This document shows positions 15,513 through 25,300 of a DNA stretch of 48,244 bases, in pieces. The notes below the pieces were generated by a model. It saw nothing but the letters and a program-made list of their open reading frames with translations, searched no databases and was not told the DNA's origin. Origin of the DNA: CAZQHK01 sp964593455. GTDB lineage: Bacteria > Muiribacteriota > CAYSPT01. The DNA lies in contig CAZQHK010000033.1 in assembly GCA_964593455.1 (NCBI GenBank), positions 1 through 48,244 of the forward strand. The letters are read 5' to 3'. A program made the position numbers and the translations under genes. Positions within the stretch are counted from its first letter, which is position 1; each line of letters begins with the position of its first letter.

Positions 15513-16459
15513 CGAAAGTGTTGAAGAAAATTCCCTGTTTCAGAGAGTTTGATCCTTCCGTTCTTGAGCCTATTGCGGAAGCCTGCAACACCATGTTTTT
15601 TAATGAAGAAGAACGGGTTTTTCGCAAAGGAGATCAAGCAAATAAGATGTTTTTCATCCAGGAAGGAATAGTTGATGTAGTGGGTTTTTCACCATCCAAG
15701 TCGCAATTTGTCCTGTCGAGCAAAGAACCGGGTGAATTTTTCGGAGCCATGGAAATGCTGACCGGAACTCCCCGTTCCACCACAGTGAAGGCCCGAAAGA
15801 ACTTGATGGCGCTTGTGCTCGATCACCGTGGTTTTTTGGATATCCTTGCCAAATCCCCATCATCGGCCTTGTGTTTGCTTAAAACTATTGGGCGCAGCCT
15901 GAGCGAAAGAATCAGACAGCTCAATGAACAGTTTATCTTTACCAGGGCCATCGCCAGCACATTGGATAATCTGGAACTCAACCGGCAACAGATCCTCGAA
16001 GGGCATCCCGATGCCCTTATTGCCCGGTCACTCGATACGCCGACATTAGAGTTTTTTGAAAAACTGGGTCCCGGGATGACCCTGGGACCGGATGAAGTTA
16101 TCATACCCGAAGGTGGAAGACAACGCGATTTCTATGTCCTGTTGGAAGGTGAAGCGGTGGTCAAAAAAAGCTTGAGAAGTGGGTCCGAGATGGTGCTTGC
16201 TTTCCTCAAGCCGGGTTGTATCTTCGGAGAAATGTCCTTTCTCGATCACGGCTCCCGGTCCGCTCAGGTCACCTCCCTTACGCCCGTGAAACTGGCCGCT
16301 TTCTGGGAAAAACGCATGATCGTTCTGGAAAAAACGGATATCAGACACCTGAACCTGATCTACCTCGGAATCATCCGCCATATCATCAGCAACATAGAAC
16401 ACACCAGCCAAGGGTACCTGGAGATTAAACAGGCCATTGAAAAGACGTGTTTGCTGTAA
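15503..16459 (+). CDS. Protein with two cyclic-nucleotide-binding domains, 318 aa
   Basis: Two CRP-type cNMP-binding beta-barrels lie in tandem. The first (about residues 8-125) opens with LKKIPCFREF and has GEFFGAMEMLTGTPRSTT at the phosphate-binding cassette. The second (about 175-300) has LGPDEVIIPEGG and GCIFGEMSFLDHGSRSAQV, which keeps the FGE...RSA pattern of nucleotide binders. No helix-turn-helix, kinase or channel domain is present, so it is a sensor or regulatory subunit without a visible effector. The start is uncertain: GTG 15503 fits the promoter; ATG 15482 and ATG 15488 are alternatives. The next gene has its own promoter. Confidence 0.85.
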   Translation: MAITKVLKKIPCFREFDPSVLEPIAEACNTMFFNEEERVFRKGDQANKMFFIQEGIVDVVGFSPSKSQFVLSSKEPGEFFGAMEMLTGTPRSTTVKARKNLMALVLDHRGFLDILAKSPSSALCLLKTIGRSLSERIRQLNEQFIFTRAIASTLDNLELNRQQILEGHPDALIARSLDTPTLEFFEKLGPGMTLGPDEVIIPEGGRQRDFYVLLEGEAVVKKSLRSGSEMVLAFLKPGCIFGEMSFLDHGSRSAQVTSLTPVKLAAFWEKRMIVLEKTDIRHLNLIYLGIIRHIISNIEHTSQGYLEIKQAIEKTCLL

Positions 16460-16506
16460 TTGAAAGGGCAATCCAACAAGCACCTGCATCGTGCCGCCTC
16501 CAACTG

Positions 16507-16534
16507 TTGACATAATCACGAAAATGGCTATACA
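16507..16534 (+). promoter_or_regulatory. Promoter for the DUF3592 gene
   Basis: A perfect TTGACA (16507-16512), a 16-base spacer and TATACA (16529-16534). An overlapping TACAAT with 18-base spacing is an alternative. It lies about 45 bases before the start at 16581. Confidence 0.6.
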
Positions 16535-16546
16535 ATACGGCCGCTA

Positions 16547-16558
16547 AATATGCGGGTT
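16547..16558. repeat. Possible solitary end of the hairpin repeat
   Basis: AATATGCGGGTT matches 12 bases of the right terminus of copy B (15104-15288). No second end or dyad is seen nearby, so this may be a remnant or chance. Confidence 0.25.
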
Positions 16559-16580
16559 TAAGTGAAGGAGGTGCGCTTCC

Positions 16581-17054
16581 ATGACATGGGGAGAACGGAT
16601 CATACTTGCTCTTGGAATTATCTTTCTCCTGGCCATCGAAGCAACCGGGATATATATTTACTACGATGAGTATCAGATAATGAACAAGTGGGAATCGGTA
16701 CAGGCGACGATCACCAGGTCTGAAATCGAGCCTGTCCAGGAATACGATAAGAGCGGAAACAGTACTACCTCGCATTTTCCCCGGGTTGAATACGCCTACA
16801 CCTTCAACGACCATCCATTTACCGGAGAAAAGCTGACACTTCACAAACTCAAATATTCTATGGAAGAGAGCGCCAAGCGGAGCATCGATGGAATCGAAGT
16901 CGGTAAACCTCACGAAATCAAGGTGAATCCTGCCGAGCCCGCCAAATCGGTAATCAAACCCGGGTACTCATGGGGTATGGTTCTCGGATTCACCCTGGGC
17001 CCCCTGGTTTTTGTGCTGCTTTTCGTGGTCCTAACATTCTTCGTGAAAGAATAG
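16581..17054 (+). CDS. DUF3592-type membrane protein, 157 aa
   Basis: One N-terminal transmembrane helix (about residues 6-27) is followed by a ~100-residue extracytoplasmic domain and a second helix (about 130-153). The middle domain has the DUF3592 pattern: VQATITRSEIEP, then a stretch with PRVEYAYTFNDHPFTGEKL, then a VGKPHEIKVNPAEPAKSV segment in which Asn-Pro-x-x-Pro-x-x-Ser is characteristic. The family is of unknown function. GGAGGT lies eight bases before the ATG. The convergent waaA gene ends only eight bases beyond this stop. Confidence 0.82.
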   Translation: MTWGERIILALGIIFLLAIEATGIYIYYDEYQIMNKWESVQATITRSEIEPVQEYDKSGNSTTSHFPRVEYAYTFNDHPFTGEKLTLHKLKYSMEESAKRSIDGIEVGKPHEIKVNPAEPAKSVIKPGYSWGMVLGFTLGPLVFVLLFVVLTFFVKE

Positions 17055-17062
17055 CCTGCGAG

Positions 17063-18364
17063 TCAGGTGATCAGATTCATTAATACCCGGGACTGGCGTT
17101 CGGCCGAACCGGCCTGCGTGGCCGCGTACATGGCAGCTTTCTGTCCGGCTTCCCGGAGCATCATTTCATATTCCAGGAGTTCCGTCAACACCGCCAGCAG
17201 ATGATCGGCATCACCGACTTCGCGGGCGGCACCGGCCGCGGCTGCTTCCCGGGCAACTGTTCTGAAATTCCTGACATAGGGTCCATGCAATGTAAATCTC
17301 CCGGCTGAAAGAGGCTCTATCAGACTGTGGCCTCCCCATTTCCCAAAGGTGCCGCCGACAAAAGCCACCGTACCGTAGCGGTATAAGTCAGCCAATTCAC
17401 CCATGGTATCCACCACCATAATATCCCACTGATCATGCGTCATTCCGTCGTCCGCTGAAGATCGAAGCAGCACCCGCTTATTTTGGTCGGCAAATAATTC
17501 CACCACCCTGGAGGAACGGGAAGGATCACGGGGAGCTACGATTAACCGGGGAGAGGGCAAACTTCCGGCCGGCAGACGCGCCCAGGCGGAAGCGATAACT
17601 ACCTCGTCTTCTTCATGCGTGCTGCCGCACACCAGTGTCGGTGTCCCAGGAGACAGGCCAAGCCGTAGAGAATGTTCCGACTTGTCTTCAACCGCTGCTG
17701 CCAGGGCAACATCGAATTTAGTGTTTCCCATTACTCGTATCTTATCCCGGGGAGCACCGGCTTTATGCAGCCGCTCGGCTTCTTCTCCGGTCTGGACCAT
17801 AAAAACCGAAAAACTGCTCCACACCCTGGATGAAAGGCTCGGTTTGGTTCGATAAAACCGTTCCGTCTTTTCGGAAATGCGTCCATTGGCCAGGGCAACG
17901 GGACAACCTCTCCTGGCGGCGGTTCGCACGGTGACCGGCCAGATATCCGTTTCTACAATCACCAGTAGCCGGGGATTAATCCGGTTGAAAAATCTTTGCA
18001 CCGCCCGCGGAACATCTATCGGGTGAAAGACCACATCGGTAATACGAGAGCCAAGTTTTTTCCTGGCCAAGGTTTCAGCTTCCCAACACGTCGTCGAGAG
18101 AATAACGGGAACATCGACAAGCTCCTGGAGGGATTTAATGATGGAAGTAGCCGCTACCACCTCACCGGTCGAGACAGCATGAACCCATATGGGCCGGCGG
18201 CCGGCCACCGATTTCATAAGCTCCCGGGAAACATGTCCCAAAAACTGGCCGAGCCTTTTTTCAATCTTCTTGTCACACCGTCTAAGAACAGGAAACAGAA
18301 GATTTAACACCAGCACCAGGATTTTTCCTGCCAGACGGTAGAATCTCCAGGCCAGATCACCCAT
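17063..18364 (-). CDS. waaA: 3-deoxy-D-manno-octulosonic acid (Kdo) transferase WaaA, 433 aa
   Basis: WaaA transfers Kdo from CMP-Kdo to the lipid A precursor at the inner membrane, starting the LPS inner core. The N-terminus has the typical hydrophobic anchor (about residues 10-27). Family motifs are WVHAVSTGEV (probable catalytic Glu68), VETDIWP, ANGRISEKT, MGNTKFD, CGSTHEEDE and FVGGTFGKWGGHSLIEP. The length is near the usual ~425. It lies 17 bases after the acyltransferase gene in the same operon. The start ATG 18364 has no strong ribosome-binding site, which suggests dependence on upstream translation. Confidence 0.96.
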   Translation of the reverse strand: MGDLAWRFYRLAGKILVLVLNLLFPVLRRCDKKIEKRLGQFLGHVSRELMKSVAGRRPIWVHAVSTGEVVAATSIIKSLQELVDVPVILSTTCWEAETLARKKLGSRITDVVFHPIDVPRAVQRFFNRINPRLLVIVETDIWPVTVRTAARRGCPVALANGRISEKTERFYRTKPSLSSRVWSSFSVFMVQTGEEAERLHKAGAPRDKIRVMGNTKFDVALAAAVEDKSEHSLRLGLSPGTPTLVCGSTHEEDEVVIASAWARLPAGSLPSPRLIVAPRDPSRSSRVVELFADQNKRVLLRSSADDGMTHDQWDIMVVDTMGELADLYRYGTVAFVGGTFGKWGGHSLIEPLSAGRFTLHGPYVRNFRTVAREAAAAGAAREVGDADHLLAVLTELLEYEMMLREAGQKAAMYAATQAGSAERQSRVLMNLIT

Positions 18365-18381
18365 GCGTTAAAGTCTTCTTT

Positions 18382-19305
18382 CTACTGAAATTTCTCCGCA
18401 ACGTATCTATCAGTATGAATTCGATCTTTCCAGCGGGAATATAGCCAGAGCCATTGCTCGGAGTTAGCCAAGATAAGAGACTCGAATAATTTATAAACCT
18501 GCCTGGTTAAAGCCAGTCGATCGTTCTTCGATCGCCCGGGCGGCGGAAGCGGGGGCAAAAAAACAAGCCGGTGCTGTCCGGCACTTTCTCTGATCATATA
18601 GGCCGGGAGAAGCGGGCAGCCCGCACGGGCAGCCATCCAGGCGGGAGTCGGCGGAGCCGATATCACCCGGTTGAAGAACTTGCAGTAATCTCCTCTGGGA
18701 CCTCCATCCTGGTCTGCCAGCACTCCCACCAACTCACCCTTTTGGAGGAGCCTTACGGCTCGTCGAAGCTGGGAGCGGGGGATCAATCCGATCCCGACAT
18801 TTTTACGCAACCGGTTCATTTCTTCTCCTAAAGCACGATTGTATTGGTTGATAAAAATCGCGTTTAGAGGATATCCGTTGAGACTGTACCAGGCTCCCTG
18901 CAATTCCCAGTTTCCCAGATGGAGCGTGAGAATAATTCCTCCCTTGCCTGCTTCCATGACTTGTTCCAGATGGTGCAAGCCATGAACGGTAACCTTACTG
19001 TTGATGGATACTTTGTCGAGCTTACCAAACCGTAGGAATTCCGCCAGATTCATAGCCATGTTCAGAAACGTTCGGCGGGTTATCCTTCTCACCCGGCCGA
19101 CTTTCAAGTCATAGCCATGAGAAGCAAAAGCTTTTTTAATATCGGACTCTACCCGACGCCGGAGACTTCCAGAGTAGCCGCAAATGACACCACCAATGAT
19201 AAAAGCTATCCGCAAAGCAAGTTTTTCCGGTATAAAGCCGGTAATGAAAGCCAGGCATCGCCAGAGTAATTTAACCACCATTTGAGCCGGCTTCTCCGGG
19301 ATCAT
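18382..19305 (-). CDS. lpxL: LpxL/HtrB-family lipid A acyltransferase, 307 aa
   Basis: Members add a secondary acyl chain from acyl-ACP to Kdo2-lipid A at the inner membrane. The catalytic HxxxxE motif is HLGNWE at His129-Glu134. It is followed by the conserved NQYNRALGEEMNRLRKNVG-type segment, LADQDGG and APPTPAWMAARAG. An N-terminal hydrophobic region (about 10-45) fits membrane attachment. Length 307 is typical. ATG 19305 overlaps the stop of the giant HEAT/TPR gene (ATGA) and waaA follows. Which acyl chain or position it modifies cannot be read from sequence, so the symbol denotes the family. Confidence 0.93.
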   Translation of the reverse strand: MIPEKPAQMVVKLLWRCLAFITGFIPEKLALRIAFIIGGVICGYSGSLRRRVESDIKKAFASHGYDLKVGRVRRITRRTFLNMAMNLAEFLRFGKLDKVSINSKVTVHGLHHLEQVMEAGKGGIILTLHLGNWELQGAWYSLNGYPLNAIFINQYNRALGEEMNRLRKNVGIGLIPRSQLRRAVRLLQKGELVGVLADQDGGPRGDYCKFFNRVISAPPTPAWMAARAGCPLLPAYMIRESAGQHRLVFLPPLPPPGRSKNDRLALTRQVYKLFESLILANSEQWLWLYSRWKDRIHTDRYVAEKFQ

Positions 19306-22300
19306 TTAGCCATCTCAATCGAGACACGGCGGGGTCTGACCATCTCCGAAGCAAGGCGGTGAACCGGGCTTCCAGGAACGGCTCTGGCAACGACATGCCG
19401 GTAACACTCAACAGCTTTGTCCAGCAAGCCCTCGCTGTTGTAAACCAATCCCAGATTGTAGAGAGCTTCGACATTCTCAGGATTACTTCTTATCAGTCGC
19501 TGATACACGGCGATGGCTTCACCCGACCGGTTGGATTCAGCCAGTAGTGACGCATAATCGAATAGAAGTCCCGGATCATCCTGAACAGATTCGATTATCT
19601 TCCGGTACGTGTCCAGAGCCGCGTCTGTCAGGCCAATATCTCGATAAACCTGCCCGATCAGGCGAAGTGTGAGAATATGTCCGGGCCGCAGTGAACAGGC
19701 TCGCTGCAGATGATCGAGAGCAATGTCCTGGTCGTTTTGTTCCATAGCCATCTGACCTAGCGACAGATGTACATCAGCGGAGTCGGGAAAGTCTTCCAGT
19801 ATAACTCTTAAAATACCTTTGGCGGCTGCAAATCTTTTCTTTTCCCGGCAGATATTGGCCAAACGAAGCGACGCTTGCAGCGATCCCGGTTTTTTTGATA
19901 CATAGTTTCTCAGAAGCTTGAACGCACGAATAGCCTCCCCCTCGCCCACCAGCACATCTGCCAGGAGACACGTGGCGTCATCATCATCAGGAACTTCACG
20001 AAGCAGCCTGACAAAAGCTTTTTCAGCACCCGCGTTATCACCTTGTTTGAAACGTATTATGCCGATATGACGATGAATATCAACCGGTGCCTGATCACTG
20101 AGTGAAGCGCGGCTGAAGTGAATAAGAGCAGCCGGTTGATCTCCCTGCTCGAGACAGAACCGGCCGAGTTCAATCCTGACCGCAAGGTCGTCGGGAAACC
20201 GCTGTACCAGTGATTCAAGCAGATCCCGCGCTTCCACAACCCGGCCGCTTTCTTTGAACACCATCACCATCTCCCTGGCTAACGCGGTATCGTAAGGACG
20301 GAAGGCAAGAGACCGACGCAGGTATCCAAGCGCGTCCTCGAGATTCTTTTCTCTTCTGCATATTCTGGAAAGCCCGATCATAACTTCCGGGGTTTCTCCC
20401 CTGAGACTGATGTAACGGTTGTAAAGCCAGCGTGACCGTTCTATCTTTCCAGCCTGGAAAGCCGATTCCCCCGACTTGAGGATATCGTAAGGAACAGCTA
20501 CCCCGTTGGCCATCATCTCTTCCCGCACGGCCAAAACTTTCGTCCAGAGTGCTGCATCTTCATAGATCTTGGCCAATAGACGGGTTGCCCCTTCCCATGT
20601 ACGGGATCCAGGTGTAGTTAAACGCACTACGTGTTCCAGAGACTCTACGGCCTGTTTCGTCTCTCCGGCTTGATATTTAGTCAAACCGCGCAGGAATAAA
20701 ACCTCGTCATCATGTGTTTTGCCAAAAGTAATTCCTTCCATAACAGCCAAAGCTTCAGAAACGCCTCCCAAAGCCAGTGAAGCCTGGGCTCGCCCGAGCC
20801 TGGTTTTGACATCATCCGAGAGTCTACTCAACGAGCGGTACAGCTCCAGGGCTTGCTTGAAACAGCCTACTTTGAGTAAAAACTGCGCTGCCGGGCCAAC
20901 AACCCTGGGATTTTCAGGATCCGACCGCACGGCATACATGAAGGTTTTTCCGGCCGCATCCAACCGCCCCTCCTGCCAAAGCAGCCGGCCCTTCAAGAGT
21001 AAAGCATCCCACCGGTCCGGTTTAATAGCCAGGAGATCCTCCAGATGCGCCAGGGCTTCCGTAGTCCGTCCGATAAGAGCGGCAGTCTCGGCCAGAGCAT
21101 ACCGGGCCTCGGGATCCTGTGCCCGGAGTTCAACCGCCCGGGACAGTATTCCGTGAGCTTCAGGATATGATTTTTGCGCCAGGAAACATCGTCCCAACTC
21201 CAGGTAACACAAGCCTGGTTTATACTCTGCCTCCGCCGCCCGGCGGAACCAGGGGGCCGCTGACGATCTGTCACCTTCAGCAACCAGTGCCCGGCCGGTC
21301 AGGAAGCTTGCCCGACTGGTCTCCTGACCGTTTTTATAAATAGATTCAGCCAACCGACGGGCGCTTATAAATTTGCTGCACTGAAGCAATGACTCAGCTA
21401 ATTCAAGCCTCCACGTGTGATTACCCGGAGTTCTCCGGCAGGCTTTAATCCAGGCTTTAGCAGCACTCCGATAATCTTTCCGGTTTCCTTCAATAAGTGC
21501 CACCATCCGCCAGAGACGGCCGTCCTTGTCCCACGACAGGCCAGGCCGAACGACATCCAGAGCCTGTTCATCTTTTCCTTTTTCAAAGAGTAAACGCGTT
21601 AACAGTTCCCGCGCCGGTGTCTCAGTCGGTTCCAAATTCAACAGCCTTCTCGATGTCTCTTCCAGTCCTTCCATATTACCGGTTCTCTCGTATACGGCAG
21701 AGAACAATCTCCATAAATCAGCATTTTCCGGAACCTGGACAGCCGCTCGGCGAAGCATAGCAAATGACTCTTCCCAACGTTCCATAGCCAGCAACAGCCT
21801 GGCGGTCCGCAGCATCAATAGACCGTTTTGCGGTTCCAGTTCGAGAAGCCTGGAAAAAAAGGCCAGGGCACGGGCCGGGTAGCCGGTCTTTTCCTCGATA
21901 GTGGCCAGTCGCATCAGCACACCCCGGCAGCACTGGTCTACCTTAATTATCTCCAGACAAAGTCGACGAGCTTCGTCCCATCGTTCGGTTTTTTCCAGGA
22001 CTTCTGAGAGCAGTTCCGGCAGATCCGGTTCTCCACACCCGGCTTCCCTGGCTTTCGTCAGAAGGTTTTCAGCTTTCTTCATCTCGTTTCTAACCAGAGC
22101 CATGCGCCCCAATTGATACAGTGCTTCAGGATCAAACGGGCGCATCTGCAGCGCGCGTTCAAAATGTTTCCCGGCTTCAGGAGTTAATCCTTTTTGGACA
22201 AACACACGCCCCAAGGCCAGACTGGCCTCACAGGCATAGACAGGCGTTTCCAGCAGGTTTTCAAATAACGGAATAGCCTTGTCTGGGTATCCGCCGAGCT

Positions 22301-25300
22301 GAAGCGCACGAGCCAACCAGAAGCTGGCGGATTTACTTTCAGGTTGCAGTTCTAGGGCTTTTTGAAGGGTTTCTATAGCCTGATCCACAGACTGCAATAC
22401 CAGCCGGGTACGACCCAGCCAGGTCAACACCTCGGGAGATGAAGGACACGAAGAAAAGGCCCGCTCGAGATGGACCAAAGCTTCACGGTAACTGCCCTTG
22501 AGAAACGAAAGCCGGCCCAGGGACAGAGAACTGATCAGGTCATCCTTGCTGAGCAGGAGGACCTGCCGGAAATGTACCACGGCCCGGTCAAAATCATTAT
22601 TATTTTCAAAGAACATCCCCAGCAACCGGTGCGCGGCAATATGATCGGGAATTCTGATTATGAGCGCCTCGAGGTTCGAAAGTACATCTTCAGGACGGTG
22701 GAGTTCAAAACACACCTCCCCTAAACGGAACCGCGCTTCATCCAAATCAGGATCAAGAGAAAGAGCTTTTTCAAGTGACTCCCTGGCTTCGTTTAACAAG
22801 GATCGGGTCAGGAAGTAATAGCCGCGTTCGAGGTGCACTTCAGGGTCTTCCGGGCGCGCCACCAGCGCACGGTCGAGATACATCCCCGATTCTCGGAACC
22901 GTCCCAGTGCTTTGAATACAATTCCCAGCCGGAGAAGCAACTCGGTATCTCCGGGATCGAGTTGAAAAGCTTCTCGGTAACGATCAGCAGCCGCTTTGAG
23001 CTGTCCGCATGAGAACAATATACCAGCCAACAGGGATCGCGGCCGGGCGTCATCCGGCAGTGAAGAACAGGCTGCTTCCAGATGTCGCCTGGCTTCATCA
23101 ACCATATCATCCTCCAGGCATACAACTCCCAGTTCATAGTGGGCCAGTCCGTCCAGATCATTCCTGGACACCGCGTCCCGCAGGTAAAACGCGGCTTCGC
23201 TGCGACGTCCCAGTCCCACCAGAATTCGGCCGGCCTCCCTGGCCATAGCACCACGGCTAACCTCATCCATCGTGCGTTTCAGCCCTTTAAGTAAAATATC
23301 CAGCGCTTCCACGCAGCGGTCCAACTTACAGAGAACTCTTCCCATTCCAAGATAGGCACGGCCGCGCTCAGGGGCAATTCTCAACGCCTTGCGGTACAGT
23401 GAAAGGGCTTCCTGAAACGCTCCCTCCACTTCCTTTACCTCTCCAAAACCAACCAGGAGCAAAGGACTCTCCATCCCCAGCGCAAAAGCCCGCGAGAGGT
23501 AGTGCTTGGCCGTATCCAGATCACCTGTTTCTCGTGCGATCTCACCTGCCTCAAACCAGGATGACGGCTCATCCGGTTTGAGATGCGCCGCCCGCAGGAA
23601 ATGCTGCAGAGCCTCTTCCTTTTCCCCTTGAACGATGAGCGTTCTGGCCAAACCCCAGTGTCCCTCGAAGGCATCAGGCTTCGAGTCCAGGAGTCGATTG
23701 AATACCGTTTGGGCTTTGCTCCATTCTTCCTGTGCCAGAAGCAGTGCACCTCTGCGAGCCAACACTTCATTATCATCCGGAAAAACTTCTTCTGCCCGAG
23801 CCAGTATGGAAGTACTTTCCTCGAGCCTCCCCTCCCGTTCCAGCAAATCTGACAGCAAGAGACTCGCTTCCCGGCCGAGACGGTCTTCTATATTGGCCGG
23901 ATTAAATCCAACGGAAATGATGTCGCTTGCTTCTGAATATCTTCCCAAGGCTTTCAAGCAAGTGGCCATCTCCAATCTTGAAGCCCGGTTTTCAGGCTGT
24001 TCTCTGAGCGCTTTTTCCAGGTGATAGACGGCTTCATCGTACTTCTCCCCGACCATAAGAATTCGAGCCAGGTTCATTCTCAGATCTGTCCGGCCGGGCT
24101 GACCGGTAATTACCCGTTCCAGACACCATATTGCCAGCTCTCGATCCCCGGCGGACTCCGCTAGAACCGCAGTTTTTTCCAGAAAATCGAGATTTTCAGG
24201 ATGTAAACGCACCACCGGTTTCAAAACAGAGACGGCTTCCGAAAGCTTTTGCCTGGAAACCAGGATACGGGCCAGAAGTTTTCTGGCAGGAACCAGTGTC
24301 TCATCATGTTTGAGCGCGATCTCACAATTCTTGAGAGATTCATCCATATTACGATTTTTATAATGTAATCTCCCGAGATTGTAATAAATAAACGACGGGC
24401 ATTTTCCTTCGCCGGCTCGGTTCTGTAAGACCGCTATCGCTTCTTTCAGGCAATCGCGACCGGCAAGAGATTTGGCCAGCAAAAAAGCCAGTATCGGGTC
24501 ACCGCTTCGATCCAATGAAGAGCTGAGCGCACGTTCGATCCGGTCGATATTCGGATAACCGGAACCAGCCAGCTGAGACAGCCGCATGAGAGAGGGCCGG
24601 TCATCGGGGTTGAGATCGAGAGCACGCCAGAAACACTCAATGGCCTGGCTTTTCTGTCCTAATCTGAGCAAAGCATCCCCCAATTCACGCCATATCGGGG
24701 TAGTTTCATCTATGGCAACGCTTTTTCTCAGAAATACCAGCGCCTGGCGCCAGGCCCGTTTTTTTAGATACACACGTCCCAAGCCGGCCAAAACCCGGGG
24801 ATCTTCAGGGAGCATTCCGCGACAGGTTCTGAAATGGTACAAGCTTTGCGACAGGTTGCCCATAGACAGATTAATCTCACCCATGAGCTGGTGAACTTCC
24901 ACATCATCCGGCCTGGATTCCAGTATCTGCTGTAAACTCCGTTCGGCGATTTCGTGATTATCCGCCCGGTGTTCGCAGCGCGCCAGACCCAAAAGACCGT
25001 TTCGCTCACCGGGATTAATTTCACACACTCGTGAAAAACATGACCGCGCTTCGTCAAGCTCTCTTTTTCTCAACCAATATTTGCCGAGCCGGACGTAGGC
25101 GTCAGTGCAAAAATGGCTCTCATCAATAGCCCGGTGCCACAGCTCAACGGCACGTTCCTCGTCCCCCAAGCCCAGGACCCGGTCGCCCAGGGCTACCAGG
25201 CTTTCCGGCGTGTGAAACCCGTTTTTTTCCAGGGCGGCCGCTGAAAGATTTCGTACGTCCTCATCCTGGTCAAACAATGCTTTTCGAAGGTATTGACAAC

